Of a stretch of DNA of 64,000 bases, positions 42,201 through 49,265 are shown one piece after another. Numbering within the stretch: the first letter of the stretch is position 1; the number at the start of each line of letters is the position of its first letter. The notes under the pieces were generated by a model that saw only the letters and a list, made by a program, of their open reading frames with translations, did not search any database and was not told the DNA's origin. Source of the DNA: Desulfobacca acetoxidans DSM 11109 (GTDB lineage Bacteria; Desulfobacterota; Desulfobaccia; Desulfobaccales; Desulfobaccaceae). The translations under genes were made by a program, and so were the position numbers. The stretch covers positions 1,984,001-2,048,000 of the forward strand of contig NC_015388.1 in the NCBI RefSeq assembly GCF_000195295.1, in the 5' to 3' direction.

Positions 42201-43187
42201 ATCTGGGATAGTGAGGAATACCGGCTGAGCGATGCCTTTATTCGCCGGATGCGCGAGATGCTGGACGCAGTCGCCGGCGGCTCGGTGGATACTTGGGAGA
42301 ATTACACTACCACGACGGAGGTGAGCAATGCCACTTTTGGGGGGTTGCGCGTCGGTACCCATGGACAATTGACGGGCAGGCCAACGGGTGACGTGGATTT
42401 GGAGCCGGTGTCCGGCGAGGGCGCCGGAATGATGTCCCGGCCGGCGCGGGCCGGACGTCAGTCGCATCATATCCCCCAGTATTTGTTAATCCAGTATTTG
42501 CAGAACTTACGAAGCGCTTCGACCAAAATCGCCCATGAGGGAGGCGGCCGACCCTTGTTCCCGCCGGGCTTCAGCGTGACGGGAAACACCGCTACCGGTT
42601 TTAGCGGTGCGGGAAGAACCCTGGACTTTGCTAGACTTGACCCCGGTTCCACGACAGATCGCGGGCGAGGACTACCGGCCATTTCTTTGGCGGCCAAGAC
42701 CCATCAGAAAGGGCAGCTCCACATCAACGCGGCCACCACGTGGGGGAGCTTCACTGAGGCGGAACCGAGTATTGAAACTACCGGCTCACACACCCAGGGC
42801 GTGTTGTTAGACCGGAAGTTTTACGGTTTTCTGCGCGGCCGTATGAGTCCAAGACCCCCGGAAGATAAGCTTAGCATATTGAGACAGGCGAACCTGCAGC
42901 CCTCGGCGAATCACGCCGCCGTCTTTGAAGCAATCCGCGACACCTACATGTGGATGTTCCGGGATATGATGCGGGCGCTGAGGCGGACGCTGAACAGAGA
43001 CGTCAACGACCGCGAACACTGGGAGGCGGTAAGCTACCGGATGTTCGCCTTGAACCGGCCGCAGACGCAGACTGCCCCTGGGGTACTAAAACCTGAATAT
43101 ACCCCGCATAACACCCAATTGACTTCTGTAGCCAATGCCATTGAAGAGAAGAATCGCCAGATTATGGCGGACTGGTACCGAGGTTAG
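36297..43187 (+). CDS. Giant eCIS cargo candidate: two eCIS-core (DUF4157) domains and an HNH-like C-terminus
   Basis: 2296 aa. First eCIS-core domain about 65-142 with FNADLDRMRVYHD and the HExxH motif HETAH at 131-135. Second about 1620-1695 with FGHDFTHVRLHHD and HELAH at 1681-1685. Both motifs are intact. Between them lie about 1050 helical residues, an Ala/Gly/Pro/Thr linker near 1165-1210 and a hydrophobic stretch near 1235-1275 (AAKIAAMFFPPAGPIIVMIA). The C-terminal 250 residues have GRQSHHIPQYLL (His2057-2058) and AKTHQKGQLHI (His2136), a layout of HNH/GHH-type toxin nucleases. ATG 36297 is chosen because the earlier frame overlaps the previous gene. DUF4157 marks eCIS-linked effectors; a lumen-loaded toxin is the likely role, but two such domains in one chain is odd. 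No immunity gene is obvious. Confidence 0.85.
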   Translation: MKQQAAQKKAVQTKARRPTVQTHERQAKDAAARLLNGEQDLNRLLTQTPAAPRVPVHDCRTRPERLPDKVLAVLEEGFNADLDRMRVYHDAAAARLAAAEGARAFTSGPDIFFAADEYRPGTTEGLRLLAHETAHVLQQTGRMNPDGVMTATAHYGSGELQFDIAWSRLRQAYQQSVEAESAAVQDSMTAMIAEIETLVGAGATLSTELGRGVMVERRRGGRTERVNNLTVFESRVTSGEFNSSERPARSLLFDALKALGRYQGAAALLEHDPSLPTALPDTDFLEFLQTDRNYGLDWFAAIFSRIEGIRELYPDRYLENIYRYLMNPVRGAVSSADIRTALNNFATQFLRRQREGAFDLENERVRGAWGALRLINESLQTDLRGLERTGLDLAPTTRRRLAAGTILAAARRWETHELRIFRSLSTPTASVAQQALDFWTESELRQAQQAEAAHFLFRRLFEAPGRESARRRTGARAAGRVGTAPTPPELLQIPAEVQSNRVYAGFLRRVKSELGNVLGGDPPVLLEPSAYGRALVRLQSVLNEQRLALGNELFRQFRRGDAGDPAKLERALWFGMAQFFIDGVISVIDEYNAALDRRFINEYDGLPDVRLRNRYRLARYAYQLGAMTSAAVPAARGAVNIQDIAARVLTGGDVGQSYLAFTGDWYDQNANPEHLETDFVPTEPVEGWGLNVNQIRRIFYLLHERALVNALRRILRAIEGRRDPLAAETYGIIQNALRAAREEVPVPRRWAPRDYVLVWNSIDCEVTERAHMAELIRNHPRFDELLRLENHATEAHIIPNFRASRPYVWFLPNFQRLVNYVCSITPVRAGLQTRTTETITPYNLLEYLNSQAMSDREMDAAEQRRRRDPNADIVTFFDELMAQLNAALGTDISAIESRRQVLLTQARIHDRRVIENQSRAHLEAYAADSSISNYALPSRVITLIERYRQDIATEAHPPPGVLAERAAHMAVLILKLAGNMRAAFVRPLGFIFEGIEVEDRYDIVTNFFGYIMEALAFLRRDNARELLQRVLHSSESVEEVIAGRTPLEELRRHFIEVIHRLQARFGFRTNDAGTELRRLETERPIVVSDTLIIDGVSYRLIRIHQPFIFHDSYGHGTPAYQPSILKSISRTEYTREQRSRNFPLITLEILSGAEGAEETGSIAEPPASPASPTAEAGAAGEQTRAGGATSATGGRTLTLTSSMARPNEVMLEKLAHAVTMESIRRGLVAAAEAIELFFRGGLEAAKIAAMFFPPAGPIIVMIADFAEFLITELPRIRTEILEEPMRVVEELQEFVSPEMRSRMLERLWEYLLFEGDIPFLEQIQARLARPAAAARRRSSPRRAGVMGRLAHFAGDTGRRILQAFLGLRQRSRARFISAHRMVERRPRVNRFLRAIPGILEMGSMVRARDLETAREILGDLLEGNIQENISNPLREALIELFEGLNGLEIPGEILPLDLVLEFLLDRFLMVLGTRGRLVRRFIDNGVAIARGVGVDFDPRRELARVLATQLREQGLDPNILWQGYLQVQLQTMLIGARTDMINGINALFSDLFGTLIQVDASDLPDLTVAIERERVELGTEPALEPMLARKRGEEDEEEAEALPGRPPEVTAAGGVPLPTPQRLRYEGAFGHDFTHVRLHHDRRSFRVTEYYGAEALTSGSHVFLNEGLSLHNPRTESVLKHELAHVLQQTGARPLTMEHAPDPEMGAAGRGLRREPRREAAADRMARAADFRRVHDDPLTVEEPDELGGLVPIISSDIIQRTIDFLGSERVAESFRQQVETLVSIPASIATQRRGEFTAAVDEARRIWNATRTKLQVTTAVTNPRHHGPQTFNNPTARRVISHYFSSYREITEPRLRALTFYSYRLRGNRLRLNADSFKQNLANYISESTGFDIVIDPTGRTVDFVKVMNIDLGEVHGNTRVYQEMKRQTNTRIQRGRPPIPGVNARFTDLEWAKIRVEIIGGGTDVPIWDSEEYRLSDAFIRRMREMLDAVAGGSVDTWENYTTTTEVSNATFGGLRVGTHGQLTGRPTGDVDLEPVSGEGAGMMSRPARAGRQSHHIPQYLLIQYLQNLRSASTKIAHEGGGRPLFPPGFSVTGNTATGFSGAGRTLDFARLDPGSTTDRGRGLPAISLAAKTHQKGQLHINAATTWGSFTEAEPSIETTGSHTQGVLLDRKFYGFLRGRMSPRPPEDKLSILRQANLQPSANHAAVFEAIRDTYMWMFRDMMRALRRTLNRDVNDREHWEAVSYRMFALNRPQTQTAPGVLKPEYTPHNTQLTSVANAIEEKNRQIMADWYRG

Positions 43188-43199
43188 GAGTAAAAGACA

Positions 43200-44033
43200 A
43201 TGGGAACCGGTTTTACCAGGACTCCAGTGCTGTTGAAGGGGGCGCTGATCCGTTTTGATGCGCCGCTGCTGATCCCGATCCCGAACATCATTATTTTTCA
43301 GTATAACCCTGAGACGCTGTCGCGTTCGCTGCGGCCCTATGAGCCACAACCGGCGGAGGAACCGCGGCCGGCGCCGGGAGCCGGCGCTGCAGCCGGTGAA
43401 GGTCAGACCCGGGAGGCAACCCAAGCCGCAGCGCGGGCGCAGCCGTATGATCCGCAGGAGTCTTTCACCCTGCGCCTGATCGTTGACGCCGCCGACGCCC
43501 TGGAAAAACCCGAATCTCACCCGATCGCTGTGGCTACCGGTGTCGCGGATCGCTTGGCAGCCCTGGAAATGCTGCTCTATCCGATAACCGAGGGTATCAG
43601 CCTGCTCGGGTCGATCAGCGGCTCCTTGGGAGGTGCGGCCGGCGGCGCCATCAGCGCAGCCGTCGGTGGAGGGGGTGGCGGCAGTCCCTCGGGCAGTGAA
43701 ATCCCGTCCCGGAACGTCCCGGTCACCCTCTTCATCTGGGGTCCCGGCCGCATCGTGCCGGTCCGGGTCACTAGCTTCAGCGTGGAAGAACAGACGTTTT
43801 CGCCGCTGTTGTATCCGCTGCGGGCGACCGTCTCCCTGGGTCTGACGGTGTTGCAGCCGAGTGCTTTCCAACGGTATCGGGGTACCGGAGACAGCGCCGC
43901 GGCGATCCCGCTGACTGCGGAGGAAGAGTTCGCCGTCGGCGCTTATAAGTTTACCATGGTGCAAAAGCAGGTATTGGCCACCGCCAACCTGGCGAACTCG
44001 GTGGAATCGATCATGAACCTGCTGCCCTTTTAG
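43200..44033 (+). CDS. eCIS tube-baseplate adaptor (Afp7 N-terminal type)
   Basis: 277 aa. Core motif IIFQYNPETLSRSLRPYEPQ at about 35-50, then FTLRLIVDAADALEKPESHP and later VPVTLFIWGPGRIVPVRVTS and FSPLLYPLRATVSLGLTVLQ: the standard body of the CIS tube protein family that links the tube to the hub. Afp7 carries a LysM domain at its C-terminus; here the chain stops before it and a LysM protein is the following gene. A Pro/Ala/Gly-rich insert (about 50-85) and a Gly-rich loop near 150-165 interrupt the fold. Confidence 0.85.
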   Translation: MGTGFTRTPVLLKGALIRFDAPLLIPIPNIIIFQYNPETLSRSLRPYEPQPAEEPRPAPGAGAAAGEGQTREATQAAARAQPYDPQESFTLRLIVDAADALEKPESHPIAVATGVADRLAALEMLLYPITEGISLLGSISGSLGGAAGGAISAAVGGGGGGSPSGSEIPSRNVPVTLFIWGPGRIVPVRVTSFSVEEQTFSPLLYPLRATVSLGLTVLQPSAFQRYRGTGDSAAAIPLTAEEEFAVGAYKFTMVQKQVLATANLANSVESIMNLLPF

Positions 44034-44044
44034 AGGAAATCGAC

Positions 44045-44323
44045 ATGAACTTTGATGTCAAGAGCCGCTATGCCAAAGCGTCTACGATCACTGTGACCGA
44101 CGGGCGTGGTCGCACCGTCACCGCGGTTGTCCCGCCGGAGGCCCCCCGGCAGATTTTCCTCGGTTATCATGTCCGGCGGCAGGGGGAAGGACTGGACCAT
44201 CTGGCGGCCCGCTACCTCAATGATCCGCATGGGTATTGGCGCCTCGCCTTGATGAATGACGCCATGTTTGCCGAGCAGATCAGCGAACTGATTGAGATCG
44301 CCATTCCGGCCAAGGGAAGTTGA
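44045..44323 (+). CDS. LysM-domain tail protein (gpX-like)
   Basis: 92 aa. The C-terminal 50 residues are a LysM/gpX module: GYHVRRQGEGLDHLAARYLN then DPHGYWRLALMNDAM and LIEIAIP. Such modules lie at the tube-baseplate junction. It begins 11 bases after the adaptor gene and looks like that protein's C-terminal domain encoded separately. Confidence 0.88.
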   Translation: MNFDVKSRYAKASTITVTDGRGRTVTAVVPPEAPRQIFLGYHVRRQGEGLDHLAARYLNDPHGYWRLALMNDAMFAEQISELIEIAIPAKGS

Positions 44324-44327
44324 GCTC

Positions 44328-45395
44328 ATGGTCTGGGGCACTGTCATTGTCGCCGGGGGCAGGCGAGCCGATGATCTGATGGGATTGTTGCTGGCCGAAG
44401 TGCACGAGGAAGTCGGCAGGCCGACGACGTTTTATCTGCGCTATCCGGTGGAGCGCGATGCGGACGGCGACCTCTTTCCACTCAAGGAGGCGCGCCTGGC
44501 GCCCGGAGCCGAGATCGCAGTCTTCCAGCGCGGTTCGGGTTTCAATGATTGTCTGGTCAAAGGCTACGTCTTCAGCCATCAAATCCGGCTGATACATGGG
44601 GTGGAGGGCTCAACCGTGGAAGTGATCGGCGGCGACAGCACCATTCTGATGGATCGGAAGACAAAGATTACCCAATGGGCCGATAATACCAGTGACAGCG
44701 ACGCAGTGTCCAGCATCGTCGGCGGCTATGGTTTGACGCCCGAAGTGGAGAGCACCAATACCCGCCATCTGGAAAACAAGCGCACGCTCATTCAGCACGA
44801 TACCGACCTGAATTTTATCCGTATGCTGGCACGGCGCAATGGTTACCTGTTTTGGGTGCGCGCTGATGAAACGCTTGAGGAGACGGCCTACTTCAAACCG
44901 GTACAGTTGAATGCCGTGGCCGAAGCGCCCCTGTTGACAATCAATCTGGACAACCCGAATATGCGCGCCTTTGACATCACCTGGGATGTGGAGCGCCCGA
45001 CGAGCATCATCGCGGCAGCCTACGACGGCGCCGCCAAAACGATAATGGATGGCTCCGGCGCGCCGCCGCCGTCTACATTTGCCGGGGACGTGCCGCTCAA
45101 CGCCATTGCCAGTGAAGTTCGCTCCACCAGTATTATCGCGGCGGTTGCCGACGTGGGCGATCTCACCGGCCGGGCCGCGGGCGTGCTGAACGATACGAGT
45201 TGGTTTGTGCAGGCGACCGGCACAGTCAGCGCCCAGGAAGTTGGTGCCGTGATTCACGCCCATACCCTGGTCAATGTGGACGGGGTGGGCACCCGTTTCA
45301 GCGGTTCCTATTTTGTGGCGGCGGTCCGGCACGTCATAAGCAGCGACGATCACCTGATGACCCTTACCCTGGTGCGGAATGGATGGAGGGCCTGA
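44328..45395 (+). CDS. eCIS baseplate hub protein (gp27/gpD-like)
   Basis: 355 aa. Late-control-D/VgrG-gp27 family: RPTTFYLRYPVERDADGDLF, VFQRGSGFNDCLVKGYVFSH, HLENKRTLIQHDTDLNFIRM, LARRNGYLFWVRADETLEET, ending with GSYFVAAVRHVISSDDHLMT and LTLVRNGW. It forms the hub that carries the spike. ATG 44328, 4 bases after the LysM stop, is preferred; the longer frame overlaps the LysM gene. Confidence 0.9.
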   Translation: MVWGTVIVAGGRRADDLMGLLLAEVHEEVGRPTTFYLRYPVERDADGDLFPLKEARLAPGAEIAVFQRGSGFNDCLVKGYVFSHQIRLIHGVEGSTVEVIGGDSTILMDRKTKITQWADNTSDSDAVSSIVGGYGLTPEVESTNTRHLENKRTLIQHDTDLNFIRMLARRNGYLFWVRADETLEETAYFKPVQLNAVAEAPLLTINLDNPNMRAFDITWDVERPTSIIAAAYDGAAKTIMDGSGAPPPSTFAGDVPLNAIASEVRSTSIIAAVADVGDLTGRAAGVLNDTSWFVQATGTVSAQEVGAVIHAHTLVNVDGVGTRFSGSYFVAAVRHVISSDDHLMTLTLVRNGWRA

Positions 45396-45449
45396 GGTCC
45401 GCCGGGCCGATATCTTTCCTGACTTCGCTAACCCGGAACGGAAGTTGCC

Positions 45450-46019
45450 ATGCTGTTAGACAACTACAACCTCGATGCGGTAGTGACCTGGATTCGTAGC
45501 CATTATTTCGGCAAGTACGCCGGCAGAGTGACTGATACGAACGATCCCCTCGGCAAAGGGCGGCTGAAAGTTGAAGTTCCGGATGTGTTTGCCGACGGGA
45601 CGGCGGTATGGGCCATGCCGTGCGTACCGTATGCCGGAGATCAAGTGGGGTTCAAGAGTTTCCCGCCAGTCGGGTCAAACGTGTGGATCGAGTTTGAGAA
45701 AGGCGATATCAGTTACCCGGTGTGGGTCGGATTCTTTTGGGGGGATGGCGAAATGCCCTCCGAAGCCGGGCAGGATGACAACGTCAAACTGTGGAAAACG
45801 GGTGCGTTCACTATCACGATTGATGACCAGGCGGAGGAGATGGTGATCACCGCAAACAGTGGGGCCACGTTGACGATTTCCACCGAAATCAAGGCGGAAG
45901 TGAGCAGTTCGACTGCTACCGTGGCTACCGGCGGGATAACCCTCGAGGGAAGCGGCAAGAAGGTCGAAGTCACCCAGGTGAGCGTCAAGATCAACGACGG
46001 GGCCCTGGAGGTAACCTAG
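45450..46019 (+). CDS. eCIS spike protein (gp5/gpV OB-fold)
   Basis: 189 aa. OB-fold of the baseplate assembly protein V family: YAGRVTDTNDPLGKGRLKVE, WAMPCVPYAGDQVGFKSFPP, GSNVWIEFEKGDISYPVWVG. It is followed by a beta-helical needle of T/V/S-rich repeats (ISTEIKAEVSSSTATVATGG) of about 60 residues, as in gp5 and VgrG. Works with the separate hub gene upstream, so hub and spike are not fused as they are in VgrG. Confidence 0.93.
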   Translation: MLLDNYNLDAVVTWIRSHYFGKYAGRVTDTNDPLGKGRLKVEVPDVFADGTAVWAMPCVPYAGDQVGFKSFPPVGSNVWIEFEKGDISYPVWVGFFWGDGEMPSEAGQDDNVKLWKTGAFTITIDDQAEEMVITANSGATLTISTEIKAEVSSSTATVATGGITLEGSGKKVEVTQVSVKINDGALEVT

Positions 46020-46074
46020 TGGGCCAGCCCTTCGGATCTTGCAGTTGCAGCAATAAATCGAAAGGATGGGTTAG

Positions 46075-46422
46075 ATGGCCGGACGCTTATTGACTACGCA
46101 GACGCAGATGCAATGTCCGCACGGCGGGCAGGTGCAGGCGGTGAGTTCCAATACCCGGGTGAGCGCCGGCAGCGGTGCCTTTGTGTTACGGCGAAGCGAT
46201 ACCTTTACCATCTCCGGTTGCCCGTTTCAGATCCCCGCACCATCCGGTACGATCCCCAGCCCGTGCGTGCGGGTCGAATGGCTAGTAGCAGATATGTGTC
46301 TGAAAGTTGATCAACAGCAGACCCTGAGCGAAGGAAGTGTTGGACTCTGCTTCAGCGCTCAACAGGCTCCGCAGGGTACCGTGAGCGTCGTTAACACGCA
46401 GATGCGGGCAAGCAGCAGGTAA
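46075..46422 (+). CDS. PAAR-like spike tip protein
   Basis: 115 aa. Starts MAGRLLTTQTQMQCPHGGQV and has cysteines and histidine in an order that could bind a metal at the tip (QCPHG, GCPFQ, SPCVRVEW, MCLKV, GLCFSA). Sharpens the spike. Assignment rests on its position right after the spike gene and on a PAAR-like composition; direct similarity to PAAR is weak. Confidence 0.7.
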   Translation: MAGRLLTTQTQMQCPHGGQVQAVSSNTRVSAGSGAFVLRRSDTFTISGCPFQIPAPSGTIPSPCVRVEWLVADMCLKVDQQQTLSEGSVGLCFSAQQAPQGTVSVVNTQMRASSR

Positions 46423-46496
46423 TACTGACGCCGCTACCTGGGTTTGGCTATAGTTCCTAAAGGGATAGGCCAGGCAGGATAAGAAAGGGACGCACC

Positions 46497-46877
46497 ATGC
46501 CGGCACAACCGATTTATAGTATCCGATATCCGGTAGGGGTTGATACGGCGCTGGGCCGAATCGCCGTGGAAACAAATTATGCCAAGCACGTCGAACAGAT
46601 GATCTTGCAGGTCTTGCTTACTAATCCTGGGGAACGGCCCCACCGCCCGGATTTTGGCTGCGGGGTGCGGCGCCTGCTGTTTGCACCCAACGATCCGACC
46701 CTGGCGACGCTTACTCAGGTAACCGTCTACCAGGCCCTCACCCGCTGGCTGGGCTCGGTCATCGAAGTCGGCGCGGTGGAAGTGCAGGCCCTGGAGTCCA
46801 CGTTGGCAGTCACGGTCCGTTATGTCTTGAAAGCTCGCATGGAACGACGAATTTTGAATATTGAGGTGACGCGATGA
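46497..46877 (+). CDS. Baseplate wedge protein gp25 family
   Basis: 126 aa. GPW/gp25 pattern: LGRIAVETNYAKHVEQMILQ, VLLTNPGERPHRPDFGCGVR, RLLFAPNDPTLATLTQVTVY, and RYVLKARMERRILNIEV. It contains the Glu-Pro-Arg-like ERPHRPDFG motif where T4 gp25 has EPR. It starts sheath polymerisation on the baseplate. The stop overlaps the next start in ATGA. Confidence 0.95.
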   Translation: MPAQPIYSIRYPVGVDTALGRIAVETNYAKHVEQMILQVLLTNPGERPHRPDFGCGVRRLLFAPNDPTLATLTQVTVYQALTRWLGSVIEVGAVEVQALESTLAVTVRYVLKARMERRILNIEVTR

Positions 46878-49264
46878 CCACCGGGGCCGAAGATCGCCTG
46901 GAACTGCTCTACGGACAGTCGGTCCTGACGGGGATTGACTTTGTCTATGTCTATGAATCGCAGGATCGGTTGGATGTATTCTTTTTGCGTCCGCCCGAAA
47001 CCCTGGACGTCCCGTTACCGGGAACAATCCCGATCAGCGCCGTTCGCATTGAGAATACCCGCGACCGGGGGATGCCGGAGGTAACCATTACGGACCTGAA
47101 CTGGGCGGTGGTGGGCGGACGCACGGTCATGCGGCTAGATGTGATCCGACCGGCTTCTTGGGCGGATCACCGGCTGACTATTATTGATCCTGCCCTGCCG
47201 CCGCGTCTGGACCCCTATTATGATAGTAAGGTGTTCAATTTTCAGGTAAACTGTGAAACCGGCCTGGACTGCGAACCTGAGGTAGCGTCGCCCTTTCCGG
47301 AATCTTATGTTGATTATCCGGTCGACTATACAGCCCGCGACTTTCTAAGCTTTCGTCGGGCCCTGCTCGATTTCGCCGCGCAACGGTATCCGCATTGGCA
47401 GGATCGGCTGGAGGCGGATGTCGGCGTGATGCTGGTTGAGGTCATGAGTGCGCTGGCTGATGAAATGGCCTATAGTCAAGATCGTATCAGCCGGGAGGCC
47501 TACCTGTCGACCGCCACGCAGCGGTTCTCGCTCCGGCAGCACGCCCGGTTGGTGGATTATGAACCCTTCGAAGGTCAGGCGGCCAGCACGATCCTGGATT
47601 TTACCGCATCAGCGGCAGGCGTTATTCCCGTAGGGACTCGCGTGACCGATGCCGATGGTGTCTATACGTTTGAGGTCGGCACGGGACTTTTTGATCCGAG
47701 CGGCGGTTATGGCGTCGATCCGGCTCGCAACCGTTTTATTCCGTATTTCTGGGATGAGGATGATGTGGAACTCCCCGCCGGATCGACGAGGATGGAGGTG
47801 CGCGGAGCAGCCGCGGCGGCTTTTCCGCCTTTGAGCGGCGGCTACCCGATCTTATTGCAGACCAACCCCCTTGATCCTGCCGATCCGGCGGTACGGTTGT
47901 TTGTGCGGTTATTGAGTGTCGTGGATCTGGTTGACCCGCTGACCGGGAATCCGATCAGCCGCTTCACCTGGGACACGCCGACGCCGTCTAGCCTGGATAA
48001 GACGGCATTGGAGGTGCGGGGCAATATTGTTCCGGCGACGGCCGGTTTGACGAAGCGGTTTGCCTTCACCGTGGGAAGTTCGAGTGATCCGGAGGCACCG
48101 CCGGACCATACGCTTGTCCGGCGCGGCGCCGACGGGGCGCCGATTTATCGCATCAGCCTGCCCGGGAGCGAGGAGAATGGGATCGCCTATGTCTACCGTG
48201 AGGCACGCGGGGCGCTGGGTGCTGAAATCCGGCTTTACCGGGCGCAGAAAATCGGGGGCGTCTGGAAGCCGATTACGACCGAGGAATGGGAATGGCGTAA
48301 TTCGCTGTTGGGCGCGGCATCATCAACAGCCTTTGATCAGCATTTCACCCTGGACGATGGCACCTGGGGGCGGGTGGTCGGCTATCCTATTCCGGGCGGC
48401 GAATACCTTCACGAAGATTACAAATTCGGCGCGGGATTGACGATTCGCTTCGGAGATGGCGAGTTCGGCCTGATCCCGCCGGAGGGAGCGGTGTTTATTG
48501 CCGACTACCGCCTGAATATGGGTGAGAACCTGCCGCGCCACGTCCTGAGGCGCATCGATCCGGCAACGCCGATCCCCTTTGTGGCCGCAGTAACGAATCC
48601 TGTCGCGGCGAGCGGGGCGCTGCCGGCCGAGAGCGCCGGGAGCGTGCGGGCCAAGGCGCCGGAGGCCTTCCGCGCCGTCACCTATCGGGCGGTCAAACCG
48701 GAGGATTATGCTGAAGCGGTGGAACGGCTGGACTCAGTCCAGAATGCCGGGGCGTCGATGCGCTGGACGGGAAGCTGGCGCACCATCTTCGTCAGCGCCG
48801 ACCCGCAAGGCGCCGTGGAATTGACTGAGACAGAGCGGACCGCGATAAATCGGCAGATCGACCGCTTCCGCCAGGCAGGGCAGGATGCCCGGCAACGCCC
48901 ACCGCACTATGCCGACCTGGAGGTGGAGATCACCGTCTGCGCCGAACCGACATCCTACGCCGGGGCAGTCAAAGAGGCAATTATCCAAGCTCTCACCGGT
49001 CCGCAGGGCTTCTTCTCGCCTGACAACTTTACCTTTGGGACGGTCTTGTCTCGCGGCGCCCTGGAGGCAGTGGTAGGTGCAGTTGCCGGGGTGCTGGCAG
49101 TGGAAAAAATCCGTTTCCGGCGACGGGGGCATTTTAACTGGCGGGAGTTTGGCTGTTTCGAGGCGTTCTACGCCCCGGGAGTTGATACGATTATCCGTTT
49201 GCAGAACGACCGCCTCTATCCGGAGCGTGGTACGATCGACGTCATCGTGAATGGAGGTGCCTAG
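46874..49264 (+). CDS. Baseplate protein J-like (Afp11 type)
   Basis: 796 aa. Baseplate J/gp6 family features: DYTARDFLSFRRALLDFAAQ, VGVMLVEVMSALADEMAYSQ, DRISREAYLSTATQRFSLRQ, and near the C-terminus YRAVKPEDYAEAVERLDSVQ and GPQGFFSPDNFTFGTVLSRG. One arm of the baseplate wedge. It has a long central beta-rich insertion of about 300 residues. Coupled by 4-base overlap to the gp25 gene. Confidence 0.93.
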   Translation: MTTGAEDRLELLYGQSVLTGIDFVYVYESQDRLDVFFLRPPETLDVPLPGTIPISAVRIENTRDRGMPEVTITDLNWAVVGGRTVMRLDVIRPASWADHRLTIIDPALPPRLDPYYDSKVFNFQVNCETGLDCEPEVASPFPESYVDYPVDYTARDFLSFRRALLDFAAQRYPHWQDRLEADVGVMLVEVMSALADEMAYSQDRISREAYLSTATQRFSLRQHARLVDYEPFEGQAASTILDFTASAAGVIPVGTRVTDADGVYTFEVGTGLFDPSGGYGVDPARNRFIPYFWDEDDVELPAGSTRMEVRGAAAAAFPPLSGGYPILLQTNPLDPADPAVRLFVRLLSVVDLVDPLTGNPISRFTWDTPTPSSLDKTALEVRGNIVPATAGLTKRFAFTVGSSSDPEAPPDHTLVRRGADGAPIYRISLPGSEENGIAYVYREARGALGAEIRLYRAQKIGGVWKPITTEEWEWRNSLLGAASSTAFDQHFTLDDGTWGRVVGYPIPGGEYLHEDYKFGAGLTIRFGDGEFGLIPPEGAVFIADYRLNMGENLPRHVLRRIDPATPIPFVAAVTNPVAASGALPAESAGSVRAKAPEAFRAVTYRAVKPEDYAEAVERLDSVQNAGASMRWTGSWRTIFVSADPQGAVELTETERTAINRQIDRFRQAGQDARQRPPHYADLEVEITVCAEPTSYAGAVKEAIIQALTGPQGFFSPDNFTFGTVLSRGALEAVVGAVAGVLAVEKIRFRRRGHFNWREFGCFEAFYAPGVDTIIRLQNDRLYPERGTIDVIVNGGA

Positions 49265-49265
49265 C

